In this document: positions 17,011-25,997 of the stretch, piece after piece
How positions within the stretch are numbered: position 1 is the first letter of the stretch
How the letters are laid out: the number at the start of each line of letters is the position of its first letter
Origin: DATAFF01 sp963744915
Lineage (GTDB): Bacteria; Pseudomonadota; Alphaproteobacteria; Rhizobiales; Aestuariivirgaceae
Direction of reading: 5' to 3'
NCBI GenBank assembly: GCA_963744915.1
Contig: CAVUUY010000006.1
Span: forward strand, 186,001 to 250,000
Length of the DNA stretch: 64,000 nucleotides
Notes under the pieces: model-generated
Database searches by the model: none
What the model saw: only the letters and a program-made list of their open reading frames with translations
Told to the model about the DNA's origin: nothing
Made by a program: the position numbers and the translations under genes

Positions 17011-18666
17011 CTAGCGGGCGAACTGCTTGTATTTGATCCGCTTCGGCATGACCGAATCCTCGCCGAGGCGGCGCTTCTTGTCGTCCTCGTAATCGGCGAA
17101 ATTGCCCTCGAACCATTCGACATGGCTGTCGCCCTCGAAGGCGAGGATGTGGGTGGCGAGCCGGTCGAGGAACATGCGGTCGTGGCTGATGATGACGCAG
17201 CAGCCGGCGAAGTCCTCGAGCGCTTCCTCGAGCGCCGCCAGTGTCTCGGTGTCGAGATCGTTGGTCGGCTCGTCGAGCAGCAGGACATTGGCGCCCGACT
17301 TCAGCACCTTGGCGAGATGCACCCGGTTGCGCTGGCCGCCCGACAGGGTGCCGACCTTCTGCTGCTGGTCGGGGCCCTTGAAGTTGAAGGCGCTGGTGTA
17401 GGCACGCGAATTGACCTCGCGCTTGCCGAGCGACAACACGTCGTTGCCGCCGGAGATCTCCTGCCACACCGTCTTGTCGGGGTCGAGGGCATCCCGGCTC
17501 TGGTTGACATAGCCGAGATTGACGCTGTCGCCGATGCGGATGGCGCCGCGATCCGGCTTCTCCTCGCCGGTCAGCATGCGAAACAGCGTCGTCTTGCCGG
17601 CGCCGTTCGGGCCGATCACCCCGACAATGCCGCCGGGCGGCAGGGAGAAGTTCAGGCCCTCGATCAGCAGCCGGTCGTCATAGCCCTTGCTCAGATTCTC
17701 GACCTCGATGACCGTGTTGCCGAGCCGCTGCCCAGGCGGGATGACGATCTGGGCGCTGGTGGAGCGCAGCCGCTCCTCGTTCACCCGCAGCAATTCGTCA
17801 TAGGCCTTGATGCGCGCCTTCGACTTGGCCTGCCTCGCCCTTGGCGAGGCCGCAATCCACTCCTGCTCGCGCTCGAGCACCCGCTGGCGCGCCACATCCT
17901 CGCGGGCTTCCTGGGCGAAGCGCTTGGCCTTTTTCGCGAGATACGCCGAATAGTTGCCCTCATAGGGGATGCCGCGGCCGCGATCGAGCTCGAGAATCCA
18001 GCCGGTGACATTGTCGAGGAAGTAGCGGTCATGGGTGATGATCAGGATGGCGCCCGGATAGGCGCTCAGATGGTGCTCGAGCCAGTTGACCAACTCGGCA
18101 TCGAGATGGTTGGTCGGCTCGTCGAGCAGCAGGAGGTCGGGCTGGCGCAGCAGGAGCTGGGTCAGCGCGACCCGCCGCTTTTCGCCGCCGGACAGCCGGT
18201 CGACCGTGGCGGTGCCGGGCGGGCAGCGCAGCGCATCCATCGCCTGCTCGACCTTGGCATCGAGATCCCACAGGTTCTGCGCATCGATGATGTCCTGGAG
18301 CTTCGCGGCCTTGTCGGCATTCTCCTCGTTGTAGTCGCTCATGAGGGCACTGTACTGGTCGAGCACCGCCTGCTTGGCCGCCACCCCCTCCATGACATTG
18401 CCCATCACGTCGAGCGCCGGGTCGAGCTCCGGCTCCTGTGGCAAATAGCCGACACTCGCCCCTTCGGCCACCCAGGCCTCGCCCGCGAACTCGCGGTCGA
18501 GACCGGCCATGATGCGCAGCAGCGTCGACTTGCCGGAACCGTTCGGCCCGAGCACCCCGATCTTGGCATCGGGGTAGAACTGCAGGTGAACGTTCTCCAG
18601 GACTTTCTTGCCGCCGGAATAGGCCTTGGTAAGCCCTTGCATGTGATAGATGAATTGACGCGCCAT
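17011..18666 (-). CDS. ettA: Energy-dependent translational throttle EttA (ABC-F)
   Basis: Soluble ABC-F ATPase of 551 residues that binds the ribosomal E site and gates entry into elongation according to ATP/ADP. Both nucleotide-binding domains are complete: Walker A GPNGSGKSTLLRIM (about residue 40) with signature LSGGEKRRVALTQ and Walker B LLLDEPTNHLD; and Walker A GPNGAGKTTLFRML (about 356) with LSGGQRNRVHLAK and LLLDEPTNDLD. The linker between them carries the EttA-type PtIM, including EREQEWIAASPRARQAKSKA. The start at 18666 (MARQFIYHMQGLTKAY) matches EttA N-termini; the frame is open further upstream but not conserved. It is convergent with tadC and divergent from the DnaJ gene. Confidence 0.96.
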   Translation of the reverse strand: MARQFIYHMQGLTKAYSGGKKVLENVHLQFYPDAKIGVLGPNGSGKSTLLRIMAGLDREFAGEAWVAEGASVGYLPQEPELDPALDVMGNVMEGVAAKQAVLDQYSALMSDYNEENADKAAKLQDIIDAQNLWDLDAKVEQAMDALRCPPGTATVDRLSGGEKRRVALTQLLLRQPDLLLLDEPTNHLDAELVNWLEHHLSAYPGAILIITHDRYFLDNVTGWILELDRGRGIPYEGNYSAYLAKKAKRFAQEAREDVARQRVLEREQEWIAASPRARQAKSKARIKAYDELLRVNEERLRSTSAQIVIPPGQRLGNTVIEVENLSKGYDDRLLIEGLNFSLPPGGIVGVIGPNGAGKTTLFRMLTGEEKPDRGAIRIGDSVNLGYVNQSRDALDPDKTVWQEISGGNDVLSLGKREVNSRAYTSAFNFKGPDQQQKVGTLSGGQRNRVHLAKVLKSGANVLLLDEPTNDLDTETLAALEEALEDFAGCCVIISHDRMFLDRLATHILAFEGDSHVEWFEGNFADYEDDKKRRLGEDSVMPKRIKYKQFAR

Positions 18667-18734
18667 CGGCCGCCCCTTGCTGTCGCCATCGTCTCGGGAT
18701 AGTGGCTGTTTAACCAAGGCGCCAAGAGGACGCA

Positions 18735-19430
18735 ATGTCGATCTGGGTCAAAATTGCCGAGCAGGTGACGGCACTGGGCAGCGATATCGTTGCCGGCCTT
18801 CGCCGTATTGCCGGCAAGAGCGATGCCGGCCCGGCCGATCCCGAAAGGTCGGTGGGGTTCACCATCGGCATGATCGCGCTCGGCGCCAAGATGGCCAAGG
18901 TCGACGGTGCCGTGACGGAGCGGGAGGTGAAGGCGTTTCGCGAGGTCTTTCACATTCCGCCGGACGAGCTTCCCAATGTCGCCTATGTGTTCAACCTCGC
19001 CAAGCAGGACGTCGCCGGCTACGAGCTCTATGCCCAGGAGGTCGCCAGCCTGTTCGGCGACCAGCCGGGCGTGCTCGAAGACGTGCTCGACGGCCTCTTC
19101 CACATCGCCAAGGCGGACGGTGCGATAGGGCAGCCGGAAATCGCCTATCTCAGGAATATTGCTGAAATTTTCGGCTTGTCGGAGCGTTTCCGCTGCATCC
19201 GGGCCCGCCATGTCGTCGCCACCGAGGACGATCCTTATGTCGTGCTGGGCGTCGATCCTTGCGTCGACGACAAGGAGCTCAGGCGCCTGTTTCGCCAGAT
19301 CGTTCGGGAATATCACCCCGATCGCCACATCGCCGCCGGCATGCCGAAGGAGCTGATCGCGATCGCCACCCAGCGGCTGGCGGCCATCAACACCGCCTGG
19401 GAAAAGATCCGGGCCGAGCGGGGGATCTGA
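18735..19430 (+). CDS. TerB/DnaJ-domain co-chaperone (DjlA-like)
   Basis: 231 residues, soluble. A TerB-like helical domain occupies about 30-140 (GFTIGMIALGAKMAKVDGAV and DVLDGLFHIAKADGAIGQ, both with the acidic DGA/DGAI turn of TerB metal-binding helices). A C-terminal J domain runs from about 165 (YVVLGVDPCVDDKELRRLF), with the diagnostic HPD in REYHPDRH and an end in AINTAWEKIRAERG. The same architecture is found in DjlA, but the N-terminal membrane anchor of classical DjlA is missing, so it likely acts in the cytosol as a DnaK partner. It is divergent from ettA across 68 bases and directly precedes rnpB. Confidence 0.88.
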   Translation: MSIWVKIAEQVTALGSDIVAGLRRIAGKSDAGPADPERSVGFTIGMIALGAKMAKVDGAVTEREVKAFREVFHIPPDELPNVAYVFNLAKQDVAGYELYAQEVASLFGDQPGVLEDVLDGLFHIAKADGAIGQPEIAYLRNIAEIFGLSERFRCIRARHVVATEDDPYVVLGVDPCVDDKELRRLFRQIVREYHPDRHIAAGMPKELIAIATQRLAAINTAWEKIRAERGI

Positions 19431-19455
19431 CCGCCGGGCAGGCATCGGCCGGCGC

Positions 19456-19483
19456 TTGACGGGGTCGGCGGCGGACCTTAACT
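19456..19483 (+). promoter_or_regulatory. Candidate sigma-70 promoter of rnpB
   Basis: TTGACG at 19456-19461 and TTAACT at 19478-19483 are separated by 16 bases and lie 7 bases before the predicted 5' end of the RNase P RNA. The position fits very well; the -10 hexamer is only a moderate match. Confidence 0.5.
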
Positions 19484-19489
19484 GATGCG

Positions 19490-19880
19490 GGCCAGCTGGC
19501 CGGATGACCGCCGCCGCAGTTCCCGAAAGGGTGCGGGGGAGGAAAGTCCGGGCTCCACGGAAACACGGTGCCGGGTAACGCCCGGCGGGGGCGACCCCAG
19601 GGAAAGTGCCACAGAAAACAAACCGCCACGCCGCCATCGGCGGCAGGCAAGGGTGAAACGGTGCGGCAAGAGCGCACCGCCGGTTCGGCAACGGAACGGG
19701 CACGGCAAACCCCACCGGGAGCAAGACCGAATAGGGACGGCATGGGCCTTGGCCCGTCTCGGGTTTCCGGATCGCCGTCCGGGTTGGTCGCGCGAGGCAT
19801 GCGGAGACGCATGTCCCAGATGAATGGTCATCCCGCCCTCGCGGGTGGACAGAACCCGGCTTACAGGCCGGCTGGCTTCT
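19490..19880 (+). ncRNA. rnpB: RNase P RNA (bacterial class A)
   Basis: Catalytic RNA that trims tRNA 5' leaders. The class A core is plain. GAGGAAAGTCCGGGCTCC lies near the 5' end (P3/P4 region with the universal GAAAGUCCGGGCU). It is followed by ACGGAAACACGGTGCCGGGTAACGCCC-type helices (read as two blocks), the CCACAGAAAACAAACCGCC core, the GGTGAAACGGTGCGG motif, and ACAGAACCCGGCTTACAGG before the 3' end. The terminal helix P1 forms between GCCAGCTGGCC at 19491-19501 and GGCCGGCTGGC at 19866-19876, with one G-U pair, which sets the ends at about 19490 and 19880. It sits between the DnaJ gene and rsmH. Confidence 0.95.
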
Positions 19881-19883
19881 TTC

Positions 19884-19906
19884 CCGGCGCCGCAATGACG
19901 CGCCGG
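19884..19906 (+). terminator. Probable rnpB terminator
   Basis: CCGGCGC at 19884-19890 pairs with GCGCCGG at 19900-19906 around a 9-base loop, 4 bases after the end of the RNase P RNA. It is followed by a weak T-rich stretch (CGTTTGTT). It also separates rnpB from the dcw cluster. Confidence 0.45.
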
Positions 19907-19989
19907 CGAAACCGTTTGTTAAGCGCGTCGGGGGCAGAGTTCGGCCAGGGCATCAACCATTTGTTCGCCATGTCCGATTTGGGATCGCG

Positions 19990-21009
19990 ATGACGTCGAC
20001 AGCCAACCCGCAAGCAGCACCCCGGCACCTGCCGGTGATGCCGGAGGAGGTCATTGCCGCACTCGCGCCGAAGGACGGCGGCATCTATGTCGACGGCACG
20101 TTCGGCGCCGGCGGCCACACCCGCCTGCTGCTCGAACGGGCGCAGGCGAGGGTCTACGCCATCGACCGCGATCCGAGCGCAATCCGCGACGGCAGGGCGC
20201 TCCAGGGGATTTTCGGCGATCGCCTGGTGCTGCTCGAAGGGCGCTTCTCCGAGATGATCGATCTCATGGCGGCGGCCGGTGTCGAGCGCGTCGATGGCAT
20301 CCTGCTCGACATCGGCGTGTCGTCCATGCAGCTCGATGACGGCGCGCGCGGCTTCTCCTTCACGCATGACGGCCCGCTCGACATGCGCATGGCGGGCCAT
20401 GGGGTGAGCGCTGCCGATGTCGTCAACACCCTCGAGGAGCCAGCCCTCAAGCATCTTCTGCGGGTGCTCGGCGAGGAACGGCGGGCCCATGCCGTGGTGC
20501 GCGCCATCGCCGCGGCCCGGGGGCGCGCCCCGATCACCCGCACCAGCGAGCTGGCGGCAATCGTCGACAAGGCGCTCGGCCGCCGGCCGGGCGAGCGCAT
20601 CAGCCCGGCCACCCGCACCTTTCAGGCGCTGCGCATCTATGTGAATGGCGAGCTCGGCGAGCTCGTCGGCGGGCTCAATGCATCCGAGCAGCTGCTGCGC
20701 CCCGGCGGCCGCCTGGCCGTGCTGACCTTCCATTCGCTCGAGGACCGCATCGTCAAGCGCTTTCTCAAGGAGCGCTGCGGCGCCACCGGTCGGCCATCCC
20801 GCCACAGCCCGCCGGTCGAGCAGCAGCCGGCGCGCTTCGTCGACATCCTGCCGGGCGGCGTCACCGCGACCGCCGGCGAGATCGCCGCAAATCCGCGGGC
20901 GCGCTCGGCGCGGCTGCGCGCCGCCGAGCGCACCACCGCTGCCGCCACGGCGCTCGATCGCGCCGATTTCGACGAGATCACCCAGCTCGAGGCAGGCCGC
21001 GGGTGCTGA
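19990..21009 (+). CDS. rsmH: 16S rRNA (cytosine-1402-N4)-methyltransferase RsmH
   Basis: SAM-dependent methyltransferase of 339 residues (also called MraW) acting on C1402 in the decoding centre. The N-terminus has the typical HLPVMPEEVIAAL. Motif I is GIYVDGTFGAGGHTRLLLE; further signatures are YAIDRDPSAI, VDGILLDIGVSSMQLDDGAR, the conserved GFSFTHDGPLDMRM, and the C-terminal RLAVLTFHSLEDRIVKRFLK. It opens the dcw cluster. mraZ, which often precedes it, is absent; the RNase P RNA is upstream instead. Its 3' end overlaps ftsL by 7 bases. Confidence 0.96.
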   Translation: MTSTANPQAAPRHLPVMPEEVIAALAPKDGGIYVDGTFGAGGHTRLLLERAQARVYAIDRDPSAIRDGRALQGIFGDRLVLLEGRFSEMIDLMAAAGVERVDGILLDIGVSSMQLDDGARGFSFTHDGPLDMRMAGHGVSAADVVNTLEEPALKHLLRVLGEERRAHAVVRAIAAARGRAPITRTSELAAIVDKALGRRPGERISPATRTFQALRIYVNGELGELVGGLNASEQLLRPGGRLAVLTFHSLEDRIVKRFLKERCGATGRPSRHSPPVEQQPARFVDILPGGVTATAGEIAANPRARSARLRAAERTTAAATALDRADFDEITQLEAGRGC

Positions 21010-21353
21010 GAATCCTCAACATCGTCCTGGTGCTGATGGTGCTCGCCGCCGCCTTCACGCTCTATTCGCTCGAGCATGAGACGCGGCGCGGCGAGCGTCG
21101 CATCGCCGAATTGAAGCGCGGCATCCTGGACGAGCAGGAGATGATCCGCCTTCTCGAGGCCGAATGGAGCAATCTGACACGGCCGCGCCGGATCGAGCAG
21201 CTGGCCAGCCAGCATCTCAAGCTCGCTCCGCTTTCGCCTTTGCAGCTGGTCAAGGACAAGGACCTCGACGCCAGGCTGCCGATCCGCCCCGAAAATCGCC
21301 TGCCGGAGCCTGGCACGGATCCGATCGCCGATATGCTCAAGGTGCTGAAATGA
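21003..21353 (+). CDS. ftsL: Cell division protein FtsL
   Basis: Small bitopic membrane protein of 116 residues starting at GTG 21003, inside the rsmH 3' end (GTGCTGA overlap). A single membrane helix runs at about 3-20 (RILNIVLVLMVLAAAFTLYS). A periplasmic coiled-coil helix follows (HETRRGERRIAELKRGILDE and QEMIRLLEAEWSNLTRPRRI) and the characteristic EQLASQHLKLAPL end. FtsL joins FtsB and FtsQ and activates FtsW/FtsI. Identification rests on this architecture plus the fixed position between rsmH and ftsI, since FtsL sequences diverge strongly. Confidence 0.85.
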   Translation: MLRILNIVLVLMVLAAAFTLYSLEHETRRGERRIAELKRGILDEQEMIRLLEAEWSNLTRPRRIEQLASQHLKLAPLSPLQLVKDKDLDARLPIRPENRLPEPGTDPIADMLKVLK

Positions 21354-23059
21354 AGCGCGCTCCGGCCGACCTGCTCGGATTGGGCCACCGCGATCTCAAG
21401 GGCCGCCGGCGCATCCGGCTGGTCATGCTGGCCTTCTCGCTGGTCTTTCTGGTCATCGCCGGCAAGCTCGCCTTTCTGTCGCTGATGCCGCGCGACGAGA
21501 GGCTGCCGGGCGGCGCCGAGGCGCAGAAGATGCCCCGGCCCGACATCGTCGATCGCAATGGCGAGGTGCTGGCGCGCGACATCCGAGTCGCCTCGCTCTA
21601 TGCCGAGCCCAACAAGCTCATCGACATCGATGAGGCCGTCGAGCTGCTCACCGCCAATGTTCCCGATCTCGACGCCCGGGAGCTCCGCCGCAAGCTGTCG
21701 CTCGACCGGAGCTTCATCTGGCTGAAGCGTCAGGTGTCGCCGAGCGAGCAGCAGCTCATCCACGATCTCGGCATTCCCGGCATCGGCTTCCGCGACGAGA
21801 CCTTGCGAATCTATCCCCGCGGCCGCCTCGCCGCCCATGTTCTCGGCTATGTCGATGTCGATTCGCACGGCCTCGCCGGCATCGAGAAATATCTCGACGG
21901 CCGCGGCGCGCTGTACGCCGCCTCGCTTGCCGACCCGGCCAGCCGCAGCCTCGACCCCGTTCAGCTGTCGATCGATTCGCGTATCCAGCATGCGCTCGCC
22001 GATGAGCTGCAGAAGGCGGTCACCCATTACCAGGCGCAAGCCGGCGGCGGCGTGGTCCTCGACGTCAGCAATGGCGAGATCCTCGGCATGGTCTCGTTGC
22101 CTGACTACAATCCTAACCAACCGATCGAAGCGCAGCAGAAGAATGCCGGCAACCGCATGACCGGCGGGGTGTACGAGCTCGGCTCGGTCATCAAGGCGGT
22201 GACGTTCGCCATGGCGCTCGATGCCGGCGTATGCGACTTCAACACCCGCTATGACGCCCGGTTTCCGCTGATCGTCGGCCATGCCCGGATCAGCGATTTT
22301 CATGCCGAGCGCCGGTTCCTGACGGTGCCGGAAATCTTCATGTATTCCTCCAATATCGGCACCGCCAAGATGGCCCTGGACGTCGGGCTCGAGGGTCACC
22401 AGGCGTTCCTCCGCAAGGTAGGGTTGTTCGACCGCATGCAGACCGAGCTGCCCGAGGCGGCGGCACCCCTGCTGCCGCACCGATGGTCAACGATCACGAC
22501 CGTTACCGCGGCATTCGGTCACGGTTTTGCCGTACAGCCGCTCCAGGGTGCAGCGGTGGCGGCGGCATTGTTGAATGGCGGCAGGCTGATGACGCCGACA
22601 TTCCTCAAGCGCGACCGCGAGGCCGCCGAGGCGGTGGCGGTGCGGGTCATCAAGCCTGAGACGAGCAGGAAAATGCGGGACCTGTTCCGGCTCAATGTCG
22701 AGAAGGGGACCGCAAGCAAGGCGGATGTGCCGGGCCTCAGGGTCGGCGGCAAGACCGGAACGGCGGAGAAGGTGATCAACGGTCGCTACAGCAAGAACCA
22801 TCGCTTGAATTCCTTTGTCGGCGCCTTCCCCATGGAAGATCCGCGCTACGTCGTGCTGCTGATGCTCGACGAGCCGCAGGCGGTGCCGGAATTGATGGGC
22901 TTCGCCACCGCCGGCTGGAACGTCGTTCCTGCCGGCGGCGCGCTGATCGCCCGCATTGCCCCGCTGCTCGGCGTCGAGCCGGTTCTGACCGTCGATGAGC
23001 GCGACAAGCTCGAAAAGACCTCGGCCACCGCCAAGACGGCTCTGAGGACGGTCCGCTGA
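21350..23059 (+). CDS. ftsI: Septal peptidoglycan transpeptidase FtsI (PBP3)
   Basis: Class B penicillin-binding protein of 569 residues. A membrane anchor lies at about 22-42 and a pedestal domain follows, including MPRPDIVDRNGEVLARDI. The transpeptidase domain has the active-site serine S279 in SVIK (lysine K282), the SxN motif S333-S-N335 in MYSSNIGTAK, and K468-TGT in GGKTGTAEKV. It cross-links septal peptidoglycan with FtsW. The start at 21350 overlaps the ftsL stop by 4 bases (ATGA). All catalytic motifs are intact. murE begins 1 base after its stop. Confidence 0.96.
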   Translation: MKRAPADLLGLGHRDLKGRRRIRLVMLAFSLVFLVIAGKLAFLSLMPRDERLPGGAEAQKMPRPDIVDRNGEVLARDIRVASLYAEPNKLIDIDEAVELLTANVPDLDARELRRKLSLDRSFIWLKRQVSPSEQQLIHDLGIPGIGFRDETLRIYPRGRLAAHVLGYVDVDSHGLAGIEKYLDGRGALYAASLADPASRSLDPVQLSIDSRIQHALADELQKAVTHYQAQAGGGVVLDVSNGEILGMVSLPDYNPNQPIEAQQKNAGNRMTGGVYELGSVIKAVTFAMALDAGVCDFNTRYDARFPLIVGHARISDFHAERRFLTVPEIFMYSSNIGTAKMALDVGLEGHQAFLRKVGLFDRMQTELPEAAAPLLPHRWSTITTVTAAFGHGFAVQPLQGAAVAAALLNGGRLMTPTFLKRDREAAEAVAVRVIKPETSRKMRDLFRLNVEKGTASKADVPGLRVGGKTGTAEKVINGRYSKNHRLNSFVGAFPMEDPRYVVLLMLDEPQAVPELMGFATAGWNVVPAGGALIARIAPLLGVEPVLTVDERDKLEKTSATAKTALRTVR

Positions 23060-23060
23060 C

Positions 23061-24527
23061 ATGCGCATGGCGCTCGGCCACCTCGCCGACGGGATCGTCG
23101 ATCCCCTCCCGCCGGAACTGGCTGCCAGCGCCATTTCCGGCCTGACCGCCGACAGCCGCGCCGTGCATCCAGGCTATCTCTTCGCCGCGCTGGCAGGGAC
23201 CAAGGCCGATGGCGCGCGCTTCATCGCCGATGCGATCGCCAAGGGCGCCGTTGCGGTGCTCGCCGGCCGCGACGCCGGGCCGATGGACGCCACGGTTCCG
23301 GTGATGGTCGCCGACCAGCCCCGCCGCGCGCTCGCCTTGATGGCGGCACGTTTCTACGCCGTGCAGCCCAATATCGCCGTCGCCGTGACCGGGACCAACG
23401 GCAAAACCTCGGTCGCAGCCTTTGTGCGCCAGATCTGGGGGATGATGGGCTTCGGCGCTGCCAGCATCGGCACCGTCGGGGTGGTCTCGCCGTCCGGCAA
23501 CCGGGCGCTCGACCACACCACCCCCGATCCCGTTCACCTCCACGCCGTGCTGGCCGAACTCGCCGAGGAAGGCGTGACCCATGTGGCGCTCGAGGCTTCG
23601 AGCCACGGTCTCGCCCAGTCGCGGCTCGACGGCGTCAGGCTTGCTGCCGGCGCCTTCACCAACCTGACCCGCGACCATCTCGACTACCATCCGACCTTCG
23701 AGGACTATGCCGCGGCCAAGCTCCGGCTCTTCACTGAAGTCCTCGCTCCGACGGCGACGGCCGTGATCAACGCCGATACCGAGGCCGCGCCGGAATTCGT
23801 TGCCGCCGCGCGCGACCGCGGCCTGATCGTCCACACTGTCGGAGCGCGCGGCGAGCAGCTGCGCCTCCTCAGGCAGACCCGCGACGGCCTTGGCCAGCAG
23901 CTCAGGATCGGCGCCGGCAATGCCGTTTACGAGGTCTATCTGCCGCTCGCCGGCGCTTTCCAGGCCTCCAATGCCCTGATCGCCGCCGGGCTGGTGATCG
24001 GCGCCGGCGGCGATCAGGCGGTGGCCATCCGGAGCCTGGAATCCCTCAAAGGTGCGAGCGGCCGGCTCGAGCTGGTCGCCGCGACCGCAAATGGTGCGCC
24101 GGTCTTTGTCGACTATGCCCACACGCCCGATGCGCTGGCGACGGTTCTCGCCACCCTCAAGCCCTATGCCAGCGCTCGCCTCAAGGTGGTGTTCGGGTGC
24201 GGCGGCGACCGCGACCGTGGCAAGCGCCCGGAGATGGGCGCCATCGCCGCCCGCCTCGCCAACGAGATTTATGTCACCGACGACAATCCCCGCAGCGAGA
24301 GCCCGGCGGCCATCAGGGCCGCGATCCTGGCCGCCTGCCCGGGCGCGATCGAAATCGGCGATCGCGCCGAGGCGATCTTTGCCGCCATTGCCGGCCTGAA
24401 GCGCGGCGATGTGCTGGTGGTTGCCGGGAAGGGTCATGAAACCGGCCAGATCGTGGGCAAGGAGGTCTTGCCGTTCAGCGACCAGGAGGTCGTCCGGGCG
24501 GCGGTGGAGGGGAGGCCGAGGCCATGA
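23061..24527 (+). CDS. murE: UDP-MurNAc-tripeptide synthetase MurE (meso-DAP adding)
   Basis: Mur ligase of 488 residues adding meso-diaminopimelate to UDP-MurNAc-L-Ala-D-Glu with ATP. The N-terminal substrate domain includes ISGLTADSRAVHPGYLFAAL. The central ATPase domain has the P-loop VTGTNGKTSVAAFVRQIW at about residue 110-127, followed by TTPDPVHLHAVLAE and VALEASSHGLAQSRLDGV. The C-terminal domain has the DNPR motif at about D408-R411 (TDDNPRSESP), which in this family is diagnostic of meso-DAP rather than lysine. This gives a direct prediction of Gram-negative A1-gamma type peptidoglycan. It overlaps murF by 4 bases. Confidence 0.97.
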   Translation: MRMALGHLADGIVDPLPPELAASAISGLTADSRAVHPGYLFAALAGTKADGARFIADAIAKGAVAVLAGRDAGPMDATVPVMVADQPRRALALMAARFYAVQPNIAVAVTGTNGKTSVAAFVRQIWGMMGFGAASIGTVGVVSPSGNRALDHTTPDPVHLHAVLAELAEEGVTHVALEASSHGLAQSRLDGVRLAAGAFTNLTRDHLDYHPTFEDYAAAKLRLFTEVLAPTATAVINADTEAAPEFVAAARDRGLIVHTVGARGEQLRLLRQTRDGLGQQLRIGAGNAVYEVYLPLAGAFQASNALIAAGLVIGAGGDQAVAIRSLESLKGASGRLELVAATANGAPVFVDYAHTPDALATVLATLKPYASARLKVVFGCGGDRDRGKRPEMGAIAARLANEIYVTDDNPRSESPAAIRAAILAACPGAIEIGDRAEAIFAAIAGLKRGDVLVVAGKGHETGQIVGKEVLPFSDQEVVRAAVEGRPRP

Positions 24528-25945
24528 ACGAGGAGGCGCTGTGGACCCCTGAGGAGGTTCAGGCCGCAACCGGGGGTGCCTTTGCGGGGCGCCCGGCGGT
24601 GCCGGCTAGGGGCGTGTCGATCGACAGCCGCACCCTCGATGCCGGGGATATTTTCTTCGCCATTGCCGGCCCGTCGCGCGATGGCCACGCATTCGTCGCG
24701 CCGGCGCTCGGGCGCGGCGCTGCCTTTGCGGTGATTGCGCGGACCGCCGCGCCGCGGCTTGGCGAGGGCGCCTTTCTCCTGGTCGACGACCCGCTGGCGG
24801 CGCTCACCGCCCTCGGCGGCGCGGCGCGCCGGCGCACGAAGGCCGGCATCGTCGCGGTCACCGGCAGCGTCGGCAAGACCACCACCAAGGAGGCGCTGCG
24901 GATTGCGCTGGCGGCCAGCGCGCCCACCCACGCCTCGGTTGCGTCCTACAACAACCAGTGGGGCGTGCCGGTGTCGCTGGCCAGGATGCCGCGCCAGGCC
25001 GCCTATGGCGTGTTCGAGGTCGGCATGAACCATCCGGGCGAGATCAGGCCCCTGACCGCTCTCGTCCGCCCGCATGTCGCAATTGTGACAGCCATTGCCG
25101 AAAGCCACCTCGGCCATTTTTCCGGCCTCGCCGCCATCGCCGATGCCAAGGCCGAGATCTTCGGTGGCGTCGAGCCGGGCGGGGCCTGCCTGATCAATGG
25201 CGAGACACCGTTCCATGAACGCCTCGAACAGGCGGCGCGCCGCGACGGGCTCGGCCGGGTTTACCGATTCGGCGCCGCCCAGGATGCCGATGTGCGGCTC
25301 ATCGAGGCTGATCTTGCCCCCGAGCACAGCTCCATCACCGTCTCGGTGTTCGGCGAGCGGCTGTCGCTGCGGATCGGGGCGCCGGGCCGCCACATCGCGC
25401 TCAACGTGCTCGCCGTGCTCGGCGCGGTAAAGCTCTGCGGCGCCGATCTCAATGCCGCCGCGGCGGTCCTGTCGTCGTTGGCGCCGGGGAAGGGTCGCGG
25501 CCTGCGCCTGCGCCTGCCGCTGGCCGACGGCGCCGTGACCCTTATCGACGAGAGCTACAATGCCAACCCAGCCAGCATGCGGGCCGCTTTGGCGCTGCTT
25601 GCCCGGGCGGAACTCGGTCCGGGGGGAAGACGAATCGCGGTGCTCGGCGATATGCTGGAGCTAGGAGACAGCGCGAATGCCCTGCATCGCGCCCTCGCCG
25701 CGGACATGGATGCGGCCGGAGTCGATAGGCTTTACGCCTGCGGCCATGGCATGTCCGAACTGGTGCCGGCACTGCCTGTTAGGATTTCGGTCCTTCACCG
25801 GCCGCTGTCGACAGATCTGGTCGAGCCATTGAGCCAGGCGCTCAGGGCCGGCGACGTGGTGATGGTCAAGGGATCCCTCGGCTCCCGCATGGGGGTGGTG
25901 GTGGACGCGTTGAAGGAGAGATTGACGGCGGCCGGCGGCCGCTGA
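24524..25945 (+). CDS. murF: UDP-MurNAc-pentapeptide synthetase MurF
   Basis: Mur ligase of 473 residues adding D-Ala-D-Ala to the UDP-MurNAc-tripeptide. The N-terminal domain has GVSIDSRTLDAGDIFFAIAG. The P-loop is AVTGSVGKTTTKEALRIAL at about residue 111-129, followed by SYNNQWGVPVSLARMPR, a MurF-specific substrate loop, and GVFEVGMNHPGEI. The C-terminal domain has LIDESYNANPASMRAALALL and VLGDMLELG. Cytosolic. It starts within the murE stop (ATGA), and a 52-base gap, the widest so far in the cluster, separates it from mraY. Confidence 0.97.
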   Translation: MNEEALWTPEEVQAATGGAFAGRPAVPARGVSIDSRTLDAGDIFFAIAGPSRDGHAFVAPALGRGAAFAVIARTAAPRLGEGAFLLVDDPLAALTALGGAARRRTKAGIVAVTGSVGKTTTKEALRIALAASAPTHASVASYNNQWGVPVSLARMPRQAAYGVFEVGMNHPGEIRPLTALVRPHVAIVTAIAESHLGHFSGLAAIADAKAEIFGGVEPGGACLINGETPFHERLEQAARRDGLGRVYRFGAAQDADVRLIEADLAPEHSSITVSVFGERLSLRIGAPGRHIALNVLAVLGAVKLCGADLNAAAAVLSSLAPGKGRGLRLRLPLADGAVTLIDESYNANPASMRAALALLARAELGPGGRRIAVLGDMLELGDSANALHRALAADMDAAGVDRLYACGHGMSELVPALPVRISVLHRPLSTDLVEPLSQALRAGDVVMVKGSLGSRMGVVVDALKERLTAAGGR

Positions 25946-25997
25946 GGGGGCGCTCCGAAAGGAAGGACGCGGGGAGAGGGACGGGGAAGCGGAAGAG

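Noticed and set aside
17122..18702. 526-codon plus-strand frame opposite ettA
   Set aside because: Antisense shadow of a complete EttA with both ATP-binding cassettes; translation has no recognisable domain.
19909..19923. Possible CtrA box upstream of rsmH
   Set aside because: Only six of eight positions match; too weak to report as a site.
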